NCBI GenBank assembly: GCA_900660155.1
Contig: CABFPE010000101.1
Location: 918,447-982,446, forward strand
Reading direction: 5' to 3'
DNA length: 64,000 bases
Origin: Hofstenia miamia
Taxonomy: Eukaryota; Xenacoelomorpha; Acoela; Hofsteniidae
Below the pieces are notes generated by a model, which saw nothing but the letters and a program-made list of their open reading frames with translations, made no database searches and was not told the DNA's origin. This document shows positions 36,512-48,694 of this stretch, in pieces. Each line of letters opens with the position of its first letter. Positions within the stretch are counted from its first letter, which is position 1. Position numbers and translations under genes: made by a program.

Positions 36512-36772
36512 CGCCCTCAGCACCAACTGTAAGTATTGTCAGCCAATATGAGGATACCATTACCATCACAATCACTGAAACATCTACATCTGATACTTTT
36601 GAAACATGTATATACACAACAGCTTCTGGATCTGGATCATGTACATATGCAACTGTCGCAAGTCCACATACATTTACCTCTTTAACTGCTAGTGAAAACT
36701 ACACAATTGATGTCAAAGCAGTTTTTGAAACACTCAGTAGTGAAGTAACTAGTAACGTCCCTGTATATACAG
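36512..36772 (+). CDS. FN3-like exon 12
   Basis: An 87-codon phase 1-1 exon with acceptor CCTGTTTAG and strong donor GTAAGT. It is nearly the same as exon 10, with changes such as DSQ to VSQ, SFEAC to TFETC, VTSP to VASP and ELTNN to EVTSN. The Cys pair is CX10C, and the NYT sequon is present. It is followed within 60 bp by a long (TA)n tract that runs into the N gap. Confidence 0.9.
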
Positions 36773-36826
36773 GTAAGTTTCTTTTTTTAATGTATATAAA
36801 ATTATATCTATTTATATGCGATTTAC

Positions 36827-36830
<4 letters not shown>

Positions 36831-36860
<30 letters not shown>
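36831..36860. repeat. (TA)n tract left of the gap
   Basis: An uninterrupted TA run that continues after the gap (37209-37239). Confidence 0.95.
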
Positions 36861-37208
36861 NNNNNNNNNNNNNNNNNNNNNNNNNNNNNNNNNNNNNNNN
36901 NNNNNNNNNNNNNNNNNNNNNNNNNNNNNNNNNNNNNNNNNNNNNNNNNNNNNNNNNNNNNNNNNNNNNNNNNNNNNNNNNNNNNNNNNNNNNNNNNNNN
37001 NNNNNNNNNNNNNNNNNNNNNNNNNNNNNNNNNNNNNNNNNNNNNNNNNNNNNNNNNNNNNNNNNNNNNNNNNNNNNNNNNNNNNNNNNNNNNNNNNNNN
37101 NNNNNNNNNNNNNNNNNNNNNNNNNNNNNNNNNNNNNNNNNNNNNNNNNNNNNNNNNNNNNNNNNNNNNNNNNNNNNNNNNNNNNNNNNNNNNNNNNNNN
37201 NNNNNNNN
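36861..37208. other. Assembly gap, 348 Ns
   Basis: An unsequenced stretch within a (TA)n microsatellite. Its true size is unknown, and another exon of the array could be missing here. Confidence 0.99.
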
Positions 37209-37239
<31 letters not shown>

Positions 37240-37243
<4 letters not shown>

Positions 37244-38475
37244 TTAAATAAAAACGTTTCGACTATATTATAGTCATCGTCAGTTTACAATTGCAATTAA
37301 AAAAATACTAATTTAAAATATTCTACACTATGTTAATTATATTGCATATACTAAGAAATTTTTATTTCATTTTTTCCCAAATTGCAGTGCTTATTTAAAA
37401 TTTTTTCTTTGTTATGTTGTTTTATAATTCATGCCTCACATATCTCAGTGTGGGTAGTTCTCATTGCTATTTCCAAATTTGTTTTCTTCAGTTCGTGGTG
37501 GTGGTGGAATATTTCGATTTCTAGGTGACCCAATCAGAATATTAAATACCCGAACCCGACTACTAAATTTACTACCCGTAACCCAAACGAAACGTAGATT
37601 TTGATTCGAAATATTCACTTCTTAAATCATTGCCATTAATTGCATCAATAAATGTTTGCTTGTACTCTAATCCAACCCGACAATTTGATACCCGAACTCG
37701 ACAAGACCCGTGATACAAAATCGGGCGGGTTTAATCGGGTACCAGATCTCATTCTCTAATTTGCACTAAAGAAAAGAAATTGTTACTGCTTATGTTATCC
37801 AAATAATTACCATTACTACTGGAGTATCTCAAGATTACATTTTGGGAGCTTCTCAGATTCATTTTAATTCTTGTTGCTTATTTTGTAAGTGTTCCTCGAT
37901 CTCGGACATTTATTCAAAATTATACTAACGATATTTCGGAGAACCACATTTCTTTCTGGTCGCAGCATTTAGAATTCTCACCATTAGGAGTCGAATAGAA
38001 TTTCTATATTTGAACCCTTCTATTTTAGTAATTCTTTTACATCCTTCAATCAATGGGAAATATGAGTGAACATTCATTAGGATAATTGAGATCCTTACTG
38101 AATTAAAAAACGTTGACTACTTTTACGTTTAAAAGCGTTTTCTAACTATTTTTCGATATTAATAAAACCAGTGTGTTAAACCAAGATATTATTTAAACTT
38201 CAAAATTTGATTAATGTTTATGCACATATTTAATCTACATATGATGAAAAACATATATACATGTAAGCATTCTGCATTTTTTGCATCTGAATACATTTTC
38301 ACATAAATATTGAGCATCCTAAATTTTCATCAAATTTAATTTCAGTTTTGCATAAATCATGCTTGGCATATTTAAGACTAAATTTCAAAGACGATACACA
38401 GTCTAAACTGAGTTTCTTTATCATTGATTTATGAATTTCTTGTCTATCTATTAAAACCTTAAGATAATAATTTAG
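37240..38475. other. Intron before exon 13
   Basis: Contains the ACCCGAC-rich dispersed repeat (37530-37760). The rest is AT-rich with no recognised feature. Confidence 0.6.
37530..37760 (+). repeat. ACCCGAC-rich dispersed repeat, copy 2
   Basis: Starts GACCCAATCAGAATATTAAA then TACCCGAACCCGACTACTAA, and ends AATCGGGTACCAGATCTCAT then TCTCTAATT. Its two ends are roughly inverted, as in a small non-autonomous element. The same order occurs at 53325-53590. Confidence 0.65.
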
Positions 38476-38736
38476 CGCCATCGGCACCAACAGTAACTAT
38501 TGATAGCCAATATAAAGACAACATTACTATTATCATCGCTGAAACATCAACGTCTGAGAGTTTTAAGGCATGTATATACACAACAGCTTCTGGATCTGCA
38601 TCATGTACATATGCAACTGTCACAAGTCCTCATACGTTTACCTCCTTAACTGCTAGTGAAGATTACACAATAGATGTCAGAGCAGTTTATGAAACTCTAG
38701 AAAGTGAAACAACAAGCGAAACTCCAGTATATACTG
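38476..38736 (+). CDS. FN3-like exon 13
   Basis: An 87-codon phase 1-1 exon with acceptor ATAATTTAG and donor GTAAGT. It begins APSAPTVTIDSQYKDNITI. The C-C' hairpin is KACIYTTASGSASCTY (CX10C) and the F strand LTASEDYTIDVRAVY, which has lost the NYT sequon (DYT). It ends TPVYTG. It is closest to exons 10 and 12 but clearly more diverged. Confidence 0.9.
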
Positions 38737-39004
38737 GTAAGTAACTTAGTTTGTATATTTATAAATTTGGGTGTATAACTATTTCTTTGGTTAAAGTAAA
38801 CTTATATATTTCAACACTACAAAAATATAAATACACTTTTTACTTCAAATTTAATAGAAATTCCTATTAATGATTACCAATAATATTCGTTATTAATCGT
38901 TTCATGCTCATGAATTTGGCGAAGCTTTGAGCTTAGAAAACTGACCCGTTTCAATGAAGTTCGTATGCTTAATTCATCGAAATGTGCTTTAAGCTTTCTC
39001 CATA

Positions 39005-41340
39005 ATTCTCCAACTTCCCTTTCCCTACTTTGGTACTGCTATATTTATTACTATTGTCATGTTTCCTCTTTCTCCCTCAATCACTTTTCTTGTATGTATT
39101 TTGAAGTTCAATAGTATATTTACCTTCTCATCTTCTGAGTCCTCTGTGACTTATGCCTATATTACTTATCTTCTGCTTCTGATCCATAATGCCTACTCAA
39201 GTTTGAATGTCCTGACTTGCCATGAGTGAACATCTACACTTCTACTTCTTCGGTACTAACTTTTTACAGCCGGCCATTAAATGGTGTATTGTCTCTACTT
39301 CTTTCTGCACTTGTCGTCTACCACAGTTTTTCTGTCTACATGCTGTCCCATCATTTCTTCTATTTGTCTTTTTATTTCTGTATTCTTTAAACATTTGCTG
39401 CTTTCTTATTTATCACAGTACTTTCCATGTATTGTTTCTCCAATGCCTTTTTTATCTCTATTCCTCTCTGGTAGGCTCTTATATTTTGCCCGCAATTTTC
39501 ATCTTCCTTAACTATTTACTGATATTCAGTAGTGATACTTAGGTTGCTTAACTGCATATATATTTAGTCATAATGCATCTGTAGAGCTACCTCAGCACAT
39601 GGGAATCCTTTCACTCCTTGCTGCCTTGACTTACCAGACTATTGATGTATCCATCTCACCTCATTCTTATTCCACCTAACAATTTTACCGATTAATCTGC
39701 ACAAGAGAAAATCTTACTGCATTATTTCCTAATGATGCTATTGTCCTTCATTGTCTATCTAGTTCCTCGTATACCGCTCTTCTTATTTCTAAACTTCATA
39801 TTTTCGATTGCCTCCTTAGTTACTAGCCTACATTTTCTCAATCTATCAGCCTCGTCTATCAGTTCCATTCTTGCACTTTCTATATATTTCTACTTGTCAA
39901 CCCTACACTTGTTCTAATCTTACATATTTGCTGCCTGATATTAATCACTTTATTCTCAATTCTTGATTATGCTGCTTTTGTCTTTCTTAGCTTGCCTTCT
40001 GCTCTTAATGACCACACCTCTGTGATGTTCTTAGCTTGAATCCTCGCAAGTACTTTGTTAGCCTTTGTTGTTTCTACTGCTAACTTTCTTCTTTTGATTC
40101 CCCTTGTAGCTGGTAGCTTAGTTTTCTGATTTTGTGCTATACTTATCGCTTAATTCCTGTTTCAGTTTAAACTCTATTGGTTCTAGCACTTCTTGTAATT
40201 TTTCAACCACTTCTGCCTTCTTTGTTTAGCTTCCTCAATGTTTCCTTTTCTTTTACTTCTATCTAGCTGCAACTTTCTCAGCTACTCTGCAAGCCTCTGC
40301 TCGCCTCTACTCAGTAGCCTTTAGGCCTGTAATTTCGGGGTTACTCTACCAGTCAACAGACTGAAGAGTGCGTGTCAACAGAACAAGTCCGTGACTCCTC
40401 CCCTGGAAGTGTACCCGCTAAGGCCGGATTAATCATGCTTGACCTCTGGCGACCCCTGGCACGCAGAGTGCTGATCTGTGTTGAGTCTGATCAGCAGAGA
40501 GTGAAGCCGAAGGCCGAGCTTCATGAGAGGGTTGCGCCTCTCTACAGCTTTCGCCAACCAAGGCTACTAACTGAGGTAACTCGTGAGCACCTGCGTCTGC
40601 CTGTTATGGAGATCCTGATTATTTAGGAGATATTTATACACTTGAAGTGCAAAGCACCAAGTGACGTCCTAAAATCTCCGTAACTTAGAATGTCGGATCA
40701 TAACTAAAACCCATGACAAAGCAAAGCTCCCTCATAGGTAAGGCTCAGCAAATGCTGGCCTAGGCCTATCTAGAGGCCAGAGACAGAGGAAAATCCTCTG
40801 TATAACTGCCCTCGTAGACGCACTCTACGGCTCTGGGCATAGACGTCGCCGTCTGCTCCACAGAACAGACAGTCTCACATCATCATCACCGCCCCCATAT
40901 GTGCAAAGCACACATGGCAGCACCTTCATCTACCCTATTGTTTAACGTCCACTTTTGGTTCGGGACTCCGCAAAGCGACGCGCCCATCAAGTATTGGCTC
41001 AGCGTCTCCGCCTACCCAGGAACCACCACATGGAGGTTACTCTCCAGGACGATTCAGGCATAGCCCTTGGGTTCCCAAGGCCTGTAATTACTTTTTTCCC
41101 ACTATTCTAAAATCTTCTTCAAATAATCTTTCTCATTGGGCCTACTTCTTGTTTAAAACTTAAATGCTATTTTGATCTGATCCTTTGTCCACTTATATCG
41201 TTTTACATTAGGCTCTGGGAATCATATACTGCCATCTCTTGAATACAAACTCCCAAGTATATCAGAAGTTTCTTACTACTCTGACGATTTCAGTCCATGT
41301 TTGCCTAAGGCCTAAGATAACTCTCTGTCCTTTGATCCTT
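39005..41340 (-). mobile_element. Non-LTR retrotransposon, minus strand, decayed
   Basis: Minus-strand landmarks. VIEGERGNMTIVINIAVPK (39025-39085) corresponds to the DIAVPGD motif near the C-terminus of such polyproteins. VETIHHLMAGCKKLV (about 39255-39300) corresponds to the ETIDHLVxGC zinc-knuckle-like motif that precedes it. ANKVLARIQAKNITEVW lies near 40010-40060. The 40370-41100 part is clearly GC-richer than its surroundings and would be the 5' part. Frames are broken throughout. It is probably related to the fragment at 30348-31150. Confidence 0.65.
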
Positions 41341-43115
41341 TCACAGTTGCGCGACACATCATTACCAATTTGCGCCTCGCCAATTGTACCACCTACCATA
41401 GCGCATCATTGAGAATGAAAATGTTTCAGATTTCAGTACCAAAAGTGAACAATGTGAATGCAATGAATAGCAAACTATTGATAAGTATAGAGAAATTTGG
41501 GATGAATTAGAGATTGTGGACAGCTCACTAGGAACAGCAGACTCAACACAAAATGCATACGAAGGATGACACAAATGGGGAATGGTGAGAGCATAAAAAG
41601 TAAGCTCTCATATTTCCTTGAATTCGGTGAGAAATAATACCTTAGCATCTGCACTAGAAGAAACATAAAGATTGAGAATACTTCTAAAATCCCATTAAAT
41701 GTCAGTAATAATTTTCAATCACTGTTTGATTTTGCAGATATAGACACTTTTCTAAATTATAATTCCTCATTTGGGTTCGAGCCTCTTTTGAACTTTTTGA
41801 AATCCATCGCCTTTATTAATATTAGTCGATAAAAAATCAGGAGTAATTTGAGACAGCAATTGCTTCATCTAGAATTTTACGTAAGCCTCAGTTTGCCAAA
41901 TTTTAGGCTAGCGACATTAAGGACACGACTGATGTAGCAGCTATGCAAGTCATGAATTTCCCTCTATAGAACATTGAAATAACATCTTTTAATTGTTTAT
42001 GGTCTCTACATAGATTAAAGAACTACAAAAAGTTTCTTATTTTATTAATCTCGCCATTATAATCTAGATATCTAAGATGTATGTCATAGCAAGCATAAAA
42101 CACTAAAATGTCACACACATCATTTCCAAATGTTCGTAAACATTTAATTTTATTATGACAAATTTACACGATCAACCGCGAAACAAAGAATTTTATTATT
42201 TTTTTGCTCATTAATACCAGGTTGTTCACTAAGTACTTGAATTCAAGAATTGTGCTTGATACTTGAAAATGCATACTTGGCCCTTCTCAGAAGTACTCAC
42301 TTTAATTGACAGTGTAAGTTCTTGTGATTATGTTTTTAATAGTGTTTATCTCCCTCTCTCCCCCAATATAAATACAAAATTTAAACAACAATTCTATATT
42401 TTCTGGCTTTACCAGTAACATCAGCAGTAGTTAAGACATTTTTGTAAAACAGGAATTACCTTAGGGCCACTTAGAGTGAAGCAAAATCCACAGGCAACCT
42501 TAAAGCTTTTGTTTGTTTGCTACAACGAAAATTTTTATCGTTGTTGAAGATATTATAAACATACTTGAAATATTTGCTTTTTTTGAATACTTGATAATAC
42601 GCACTAGGAAAAATAGTTGAAGTATTTCATTCTACTTGATACTTGGTACATGCGATGCTTGTTAATCCCCTGCTTCATGCAGTGTTGGGAGCCGGCCGGC
42701 TTAGCCGTTGGATGTGTTGGCATTTCCAAAAATAATTTAATCAAAATTTATTGGAATAAATTTATTTTGAAATAAAATTGGTTCATCATTTCAATACATA
42801 GTTTGAAATACATTTAAAAGAAAAAGTATAATATATTTGCCAGTAATTTATTCATTATTGCTAGAATAAGCAGTTATATCGAAACGCATGTATGGTATTT
42901 GTTAATATTATTTTGTTCTATATTTTGATACTATTTCATATACTTGTATGAAAGTTAAAACATAGATACAATCTTAACCTGTTTTAAGTATGATTCAGTT
43001 ACATATTAATTACAAAATTTAATTGCAAATTTCTGTCCGAATTCATAAAAAACATTTATGTAGATATATTAGTGAGGTTCTCTCACTTTTCATGGGGTTA
43101 AAGAAAATTGTTTAG
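41341..43115. other. Intron before exon 14
   Basis: AT-rich. At 42225-42680 it carries repeated phrases (TACTTGA, GATACTTGAAA/GATACTTGGTA) suggesting a decayed small element. There is no exon. Confidence 0.45.
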
Positions 43116-43370
43116 CTCCGTCAGAACCAACCGTAAATATTGACAGCCAATATGAGGACAATGTTACAATTACAATCACTGAAACGTCAACATCTACTAC
43201 CTTTGAAGCATGTATATACTTAACGGATTCAGGAACGTGTACATATGCAATTGTAGAAAGCCCTCACACATTTCCCTCCTTAACACCCAGTGAAGACTAC
43301 ACAATTGATGTGATAGCAGTTTTTCAAACTCTCAGCAGTGAGACGACCAGAAACGTTCCAGTATATACTG
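43116..43370 (+). CDS. FN3-like exon 14
   Basis: An 85-codon phase 1-1 exon with acceptor TTGTTTAG and donor GTAAGT. It begins APSEPTVNIDSQYEDNVTI. The C-C' hairpin is EACIYLTDSGTCTY (CX8C) and the F strand LTPSEDYTIDVIAVF. It ends VPVYTG. A sequon NVT in strand B is not shared with exons 10-12. Confidence 0.9.
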
Positions 43371-44384
43371 GTAAGTCGTTGAAAATCTTGAATGAAACAT
43401 AATTATGATTGTTAATAGTGACTATATATATATATATATATATATAAATTATATGAGTTTAGATTTGGCGATTCGTACATTTTCCTTAAATCCACTATAA
43501 ATGCTATTCAAATAATGGAAAGGGATAAGGGCTAGTTTTAAACTTCGCTTAGGGTATTTGTCTGACTTTCAAAAGCTGACCCTAACTAGTATTTTAACAC
43601 ATGCACAAGATTAATTTGTGGACAATAGACTAATGACTAAGCCGTAATTTGGGATAATTATAATGCGTCATTTTAACACCTTTTAGCTTGCGCGGCAAAG
43701 CTCTTATATCCGAACCGATTTATGGGTAGGGATTGCGTCAGGTTCGGGGTGTTTTTCCATTTTTCTTGTGATAATGTAGTGCGCATATAATTTATGTTTG
43801 AAACAGAGTTCTCAACACAACCAAACCCAAACATGATCCGACTTAGTTTAGGGCTTGGGTTGGATTTAGGTCTATTTTTTGTTACATGTCAAAAGCTCCT
43901 AATTAACCAATGTAATAAGCGTAGCAGAAGACATTCACAGTTGAAAAATTATCAGTGTCTGGGTTGAAACTGCATGCACTGCTATCCGAATATCACCTTT
44001 GAGAATCTATATAGTTTAAGAAAATTCTATAGATCTACAAAGTTTGTGTTATAATTTTCTAGTAGAAATCGACAAAGAATAAAATTTTTTCAAAAAAAAG
44101 TATTTCTGTTGGAGACTAATTTCAATGAGCCAGTTAGATTTGTGTAGAAATAATGAAATTTCCCCTTTTTAAGCATCAGAGATCGATTTGGCGATTTATA
44201 CTATAGGGAAGCTAAATTTTTGGAGATTTTTAATACGAAATTCAATTTTTCATAATATAAATTCCCAGTTACAAATATATATATATATTGGAGTATTCCA
44301 CACAATTGACATTTTTGCATGCCTGTCTTCTAGATATAAATTTTAATATGTACCATGGATTAATATTTAACTACTCTATTTTAG
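43371..44384. other. Intron between exons 14 and 15
   Basis: (TA)n at 43424-43446, then AT-rich DNA with a patch near 43730-43870 (GGGTAGGGATTGCGTCAGGTT, CCAAACCCAAACATGATCCGA). That patch may be a diverged member of the ACCCGAC-rich repeat. No exon. Confidence 0.5.
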
Positions 44385-44639
44385 CACCGACAGCGCCCAC
44401 ATTGAATGTCACTCTACAAATAAAGGATAAAATAGGAGTTACATTTAGTGAAACCTCCACCACAATGAGTTTCAAAATCTGCATTTTCCTAACTGATTCG
44501 GGATCTTGTACGTTTACAACAGAAACAAGCCCACATGAGTTTAGTTCCCTAACTCCTAGTGAAAACTACACCATCATCGTAAGAGCAGTGTTCCAAACCT
44601 TAGAGAGTTTTGAAACTAAGCATTTTCCTACGTATACAG
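44385..44639 (+). CDS. FN3-like exon 15
   Basis: An 85-codon phase 1-1 exon with acceptor TATTTTAG and donor GTAATT. It begins APTAPTLNVTLQIKDKIGV. The C-C' hairpin is KICIFLTDSGSCTF (CX8C) and the F strand LTPSENYTIIVRAVF. The end is PTYTG. It lies only 149 bp upstream of exon 16, the shortest intron of the FN3 array. Confidence 0.9.
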
Positions 44640-44788
44640 GTAATTTAATATATAAATGTGTACAAATGTATTGATTAAGCAGTTACATTGTATTTTCTGA
44701 AACATGAAATGCTGTATATATATAATTTCCCAGTATTTATTGATATTTTTTGTACATGCAAGTATATGTACCATTAATGTTTTTTTAG

Positions 44789-45043
44789 CTCCTGACACTA
44801 CTACAATAACTCATGAGAATAGAACCAATGTTTCGATTGCTGTCTCATATGTTGCTGCCACCACTGCTACCAATTATGATATTTGTATCTACTTAATTGA
44901 TGAAGCACGGAACTGTAGCTATAGTTCTGAATCTTCCCCTTACATATTTACAGGACTTTCCCCTGGATTCGAATATGTGATAGAAGTACTAGCCAGTTAC
45001 TACGGCGTCAATGGAGTTCTAGTGAATATGACAGATCATACAG
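44789..45043 (+). CDS. FN3-like exon 16
   Basis: An 85-codon phase 1-1 exon with acceptor TTTTTTAG and donor GTAGTC. It is more diverged, beginning APDTTTITHENRTNVSIAV. The Cys pair is retained in YDICIYLIDEARNCSY (CX9C). The F strand LSPGFEYVIEVLASY is closer to classical FN3. It has several sequons (NRT, NVS, NCS). It is the last module of the array with the hairpin cysteines. Confidence 0.88.
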
Positions 45044-48000
45044 GTAGTCACTTAATTAGAAGTCATATTGTAGGCCCTTGTACTAGAAATTTTTAAGCAC
45101 GGGAGCGAGGATCCCCACATTTGTCCTTGTGGAGACTCTTGTGGGGATTTGCGGGGAAAAAGTTTGCTAACTGGCTCAAATAATTCTAAAAATTTATAAA
45201 TTCCAAACTAGAAAATAGCTATTGAATTTTACTATGAAGAAGTAATGATTAAGATTTTAAGAATTTTATTAAAATTTTACATATATTATTACATATTAAA
45301 ATATACCTGAAATCCTCAGTGTCTAGAATTGATAGTATTGGAATATTTAACAGTTTTGTCGAAAAAATGCTGAGGGAATTTATTTTGTAAAGTGCGATAT
45401 GGGACTTGTGGTGTGGATTTGTATATATTTCCTGTGATGTGGTGTGGATTGTGTGTCCAAAAATTTCTGCCTACGGAAAGAATGTCAAAATGTAAAGCTG
45501 AAATTTGTTAATAAAATTTCGTATATATAGCCTAAAATATAAAAGGCTTCATACCAATTCGAATCGAAATTGATGTTATTGTGAAAATGATGAAAATTTT
45601 ATATTTTAATTCCATATAATCTGGTTGTTTTTGACTTTGGGATGCCTTATAAAATGATTGAGTAAAATAGTGGGATTCTTAGAATCAGTTTGTAGAGATT
45701 AAGGTATGCCAAATGACATTTTCATTGGAAAACTAGTGCAAAACAAGCACTTAGACGTAGTTCTTGATATGCTGAAAACAATGTATTTTTATTTTCGGTA
45801 CCACATCTTGTAAGACGATTTCCAATACATGTAAATATAAAATTATTTTTTCAAGACAAGAAAATCATATTCAAAAGTATATTGCTGTAAACACGATTTA
45901 ATTTAAAAAATTTGTGATAAGATAACCGTGAATTTTGTAGAAGATATCAAATTATGCAAACAAATTGTTGCAGAAAGTACTGGGGCAAAATGTCAAAAAT
46001 ATCCATTTAAACGCCAAATAAGAAGAACTAGAAAGGAATTTTCAGAATTTCAAAGAAATTTCAATAAAAAGTCATGGCAACATGCACGTGACTACAATGG
46101 AAAATGCGATACTTTATTGCCCTTGTCACCTCTAAGAATTTATTGAGAAATATTTTTCTTATGATTTTGAAATTATATGTTTCAACTTAGTGACCAAGTG
46201 ATATTGTTTAAGCTCTTTATAAAAATCTCATGAAACTGATCAAATTCATTTTCGACGAGCTGAGATCACCATGGCGAGTCAAGTATTTGAATGTTATGCT
46301 GCTTTAAATAATTTTTCGTTACCAAATCTGAATGTTGGAAAATTTCTCCACCTTGTCTAGAAACTTGTTTCTCTAAAACGGCCAGAATGCCAACTGCTAA
46401 GGCAGACTTTAGGACAACAATTTCTATCAAATGATGGTGATTACTACTTTTTTCTGGTAATGGAATATTTCTGTAATTTCATCATATACTTGATGAAATA
46501 CAGAATTAGAGTGCAAAATTCTCAATTAAGAAGGCAACTTCTTGCATAATTATTCTCTGCTTATAGCCGGTCCTAGCAATGCAACTGTAATTGCGGCAGT
46601 GTTTCACATTGGTGGCTATACTGAAGCTCCGGAAATATCCATATTGCTAATTAGATTACACATACCAGTCCACATTCATTCTGACTTAAGCTCATTTTCG
46701 AATATTTTTTTACAATAGCAAAATTCAATTACAACGAACTACATGCATCTACATTTTTGTTGCAATCTAGAAAATATTATAGAAGTTGTGTTGCATTGTA
46801 CGACAACATCTGCACCATTCTGTTCAATTTCATAGCGTCAAGCCTATATTTTCAGACCCATGCGCTAAGGAACTTGAGAGAGGGGTATGATCCTATAAAA
46901 TTATGAGTGTCCAAATGTAATTACAAGGATTGCAAATATGTTGTTGAATTTCGTCACCATAGTATTTTTCTGAATTTTGATTCAAAATGAATTCTTTGAT
47001 TAGATACACAGTCTTTGTGCCATGACCATTTTTTTTCTTTAGTAGTTATTTTATATTAGATATAATACTTTGCTTCAAAAGTTAATTATTTAATCAAGTA
47101 TGGGGGGAGGATGTCCTTCATATTTTTTGTGTCGCAAAATGAGAGAGGATGGAGTACTTATCCAAGCTCCTTGGCGACAAGGACTAGTTTTTTACGAAAA
47201 TTCAGTTTCACTCTATTTAGTTTTTTACTTTTTCACATTTTACGGTGTTAATAGTACCTTACTAGCAACTTCGAATTTGTGTTATTGCCAAAGGGATTCT
47301 GACTTCGTTCAACCTGTTTTTCAAATCCAATTTTCCATTTTCTTCTTGATGGGGGTATCTCAAAAATCGTGATGTCTAATTAAAGATGTGATGAAGCGTG
47401 ATTAGGGGCCAGAAGAAAGGCGTAATTATTTAATGCTTCATAATATGAATTTCATATAAATACAATTACAAAAATTTAAATTTTCGCAAATATTTCACTA
47501 TATAAACTTTCTAAAAAAATCGATTTCTTGACTTCTTTAAAATTTAATTCCTTGTCAAACCATAAGCTAGCCTGATCTGCCTGCTGGAAAGGCTATTTTA
47601 CAAATTGATCTCAAAGCAATTTCACTACACATAATTTTCATTGACTTATGTTTCAGATTGCGTTCGTCATATGCTTTTTGTAGTTATGTATAAGAGGGTA
47701 TATGTCTATGCTTCCAGTTTTGTAATGATAAATGAGAATTCTTTGGAAAAATATTAACAATTTTTCTCATCCCTTATATAAATATATAAATTTTATGTCT
47801 AAGTTTGAAGAATCAAAGTAGGATTCCAATTTTCTACTGATGCCGGACACTATCTGATCTAGGCTATGAAGATAATGGCTGTTTCAGCAGAAAACGCCTT
47901 CAGCTTATAAAATGAATTTTATCAGTTTTCATCGAACAAGTTTCCGATTTCAACGAATTTACTGCATTGAAATATAATTTCAAGCAGTAATTCTTGATGA

Positions 48001-48439
48001 TTCTGTGAAATGAGAATTGGAGTAGGAGTTTATACATGTTAAACAGACCATGTCTAACCGTGACCTAAACAGATTTGAGGAATTCATATTCAACGCTTTC
48101 ACACTTAATAGATAACTTAAGATAAGTGCTTGCCTTTTATTTGGAATGCAAAAGAACACTAATACGAGACATAATTAAAGCCATCAGTTAGATTAATTAG
48201 TGTGAGGTCTTCAAGGAAAGGAAGCAACATCTTAATATGGTGTGTTTTATAAAGCTTTAAGATATATCGTGATATAACTTGATGAATTTCTACAGAAAAC
48301 ACTTTACCTTTTTGAAGAGCATTTTTTCATTTATGTATATTAGAAATTGTTTAAGCATCAATTATGTAATCAAATAAAAATTTTGTGTATTTTAAATGCA
48401 TTTAAATTTATTAGATTTTAATTAAATCTTATAATTTAG
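45044..48439. other. Long intron, no feature recognised
   Basis: 3.4 kb of AT-rich DNA. Short open frames (for example 45928-46146 and 47100-47372) show no similarity to any family I know and have no fitting splice context. Confidence 0.5.
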
Positions 48440-48694
48440 TTCCTGATATTACAAATATCACCATTGAAGACTACAATACAACATCCATAACTTACAGTTT
48501 TTTGGTTAACAGTGGTAACGTAGATTCATTCGAAAGTGCTATATATCTGTATAATGATTCTGCCACCGCAAAAACTACTCAAACCTCACTGCATGTATGG
48601 GACAATTTAATACCTGGCGAATTATATATCATAGAAGTACTTGCTGTTTTCCGAGGTACCGAAGGCCCTAATGGTACTTACGTTCAGTGTACAA
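48440..48694 (+). CDS. FN3-like exon 17, without the cysteines
   Basis: An 85-codon phase 1-1 exon with acceptor AATTTAG and donor GTAAGT. It begins VPDITNITIEDYNTTS. The hairpin positions read ESAIYLYNDSATAKTT, so both Cys are replaced. The F strand is LIPGELYIIEVLAVF, a good FN3 signature. The exon ends CT plus base A, so the codon shared with exon 18 encodes Asn. Sequons NIT, NTT, NDS and NGT suggest a glycosylated extracellular module. Confidence 0.87.

Noticed and set aside
36790-37247. Open frames of 143-150 residues
   Set aside because: They consist almost wholly of Ns and (TA)n repeats and have no coding value.
45928-46146. A basic 72-residue open frame
   Set aside because: No homology that I recognise and no splice or promoter context. 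It is within the length expected by chance.
46560-46730. A possible FN3-like exon start (TTATAG then GPSNATVIAAVF)
   Set aside because: It runs into a stop without C, E or F strand signatures and has no donor. Resemblance to the module start is limited to a few residues.
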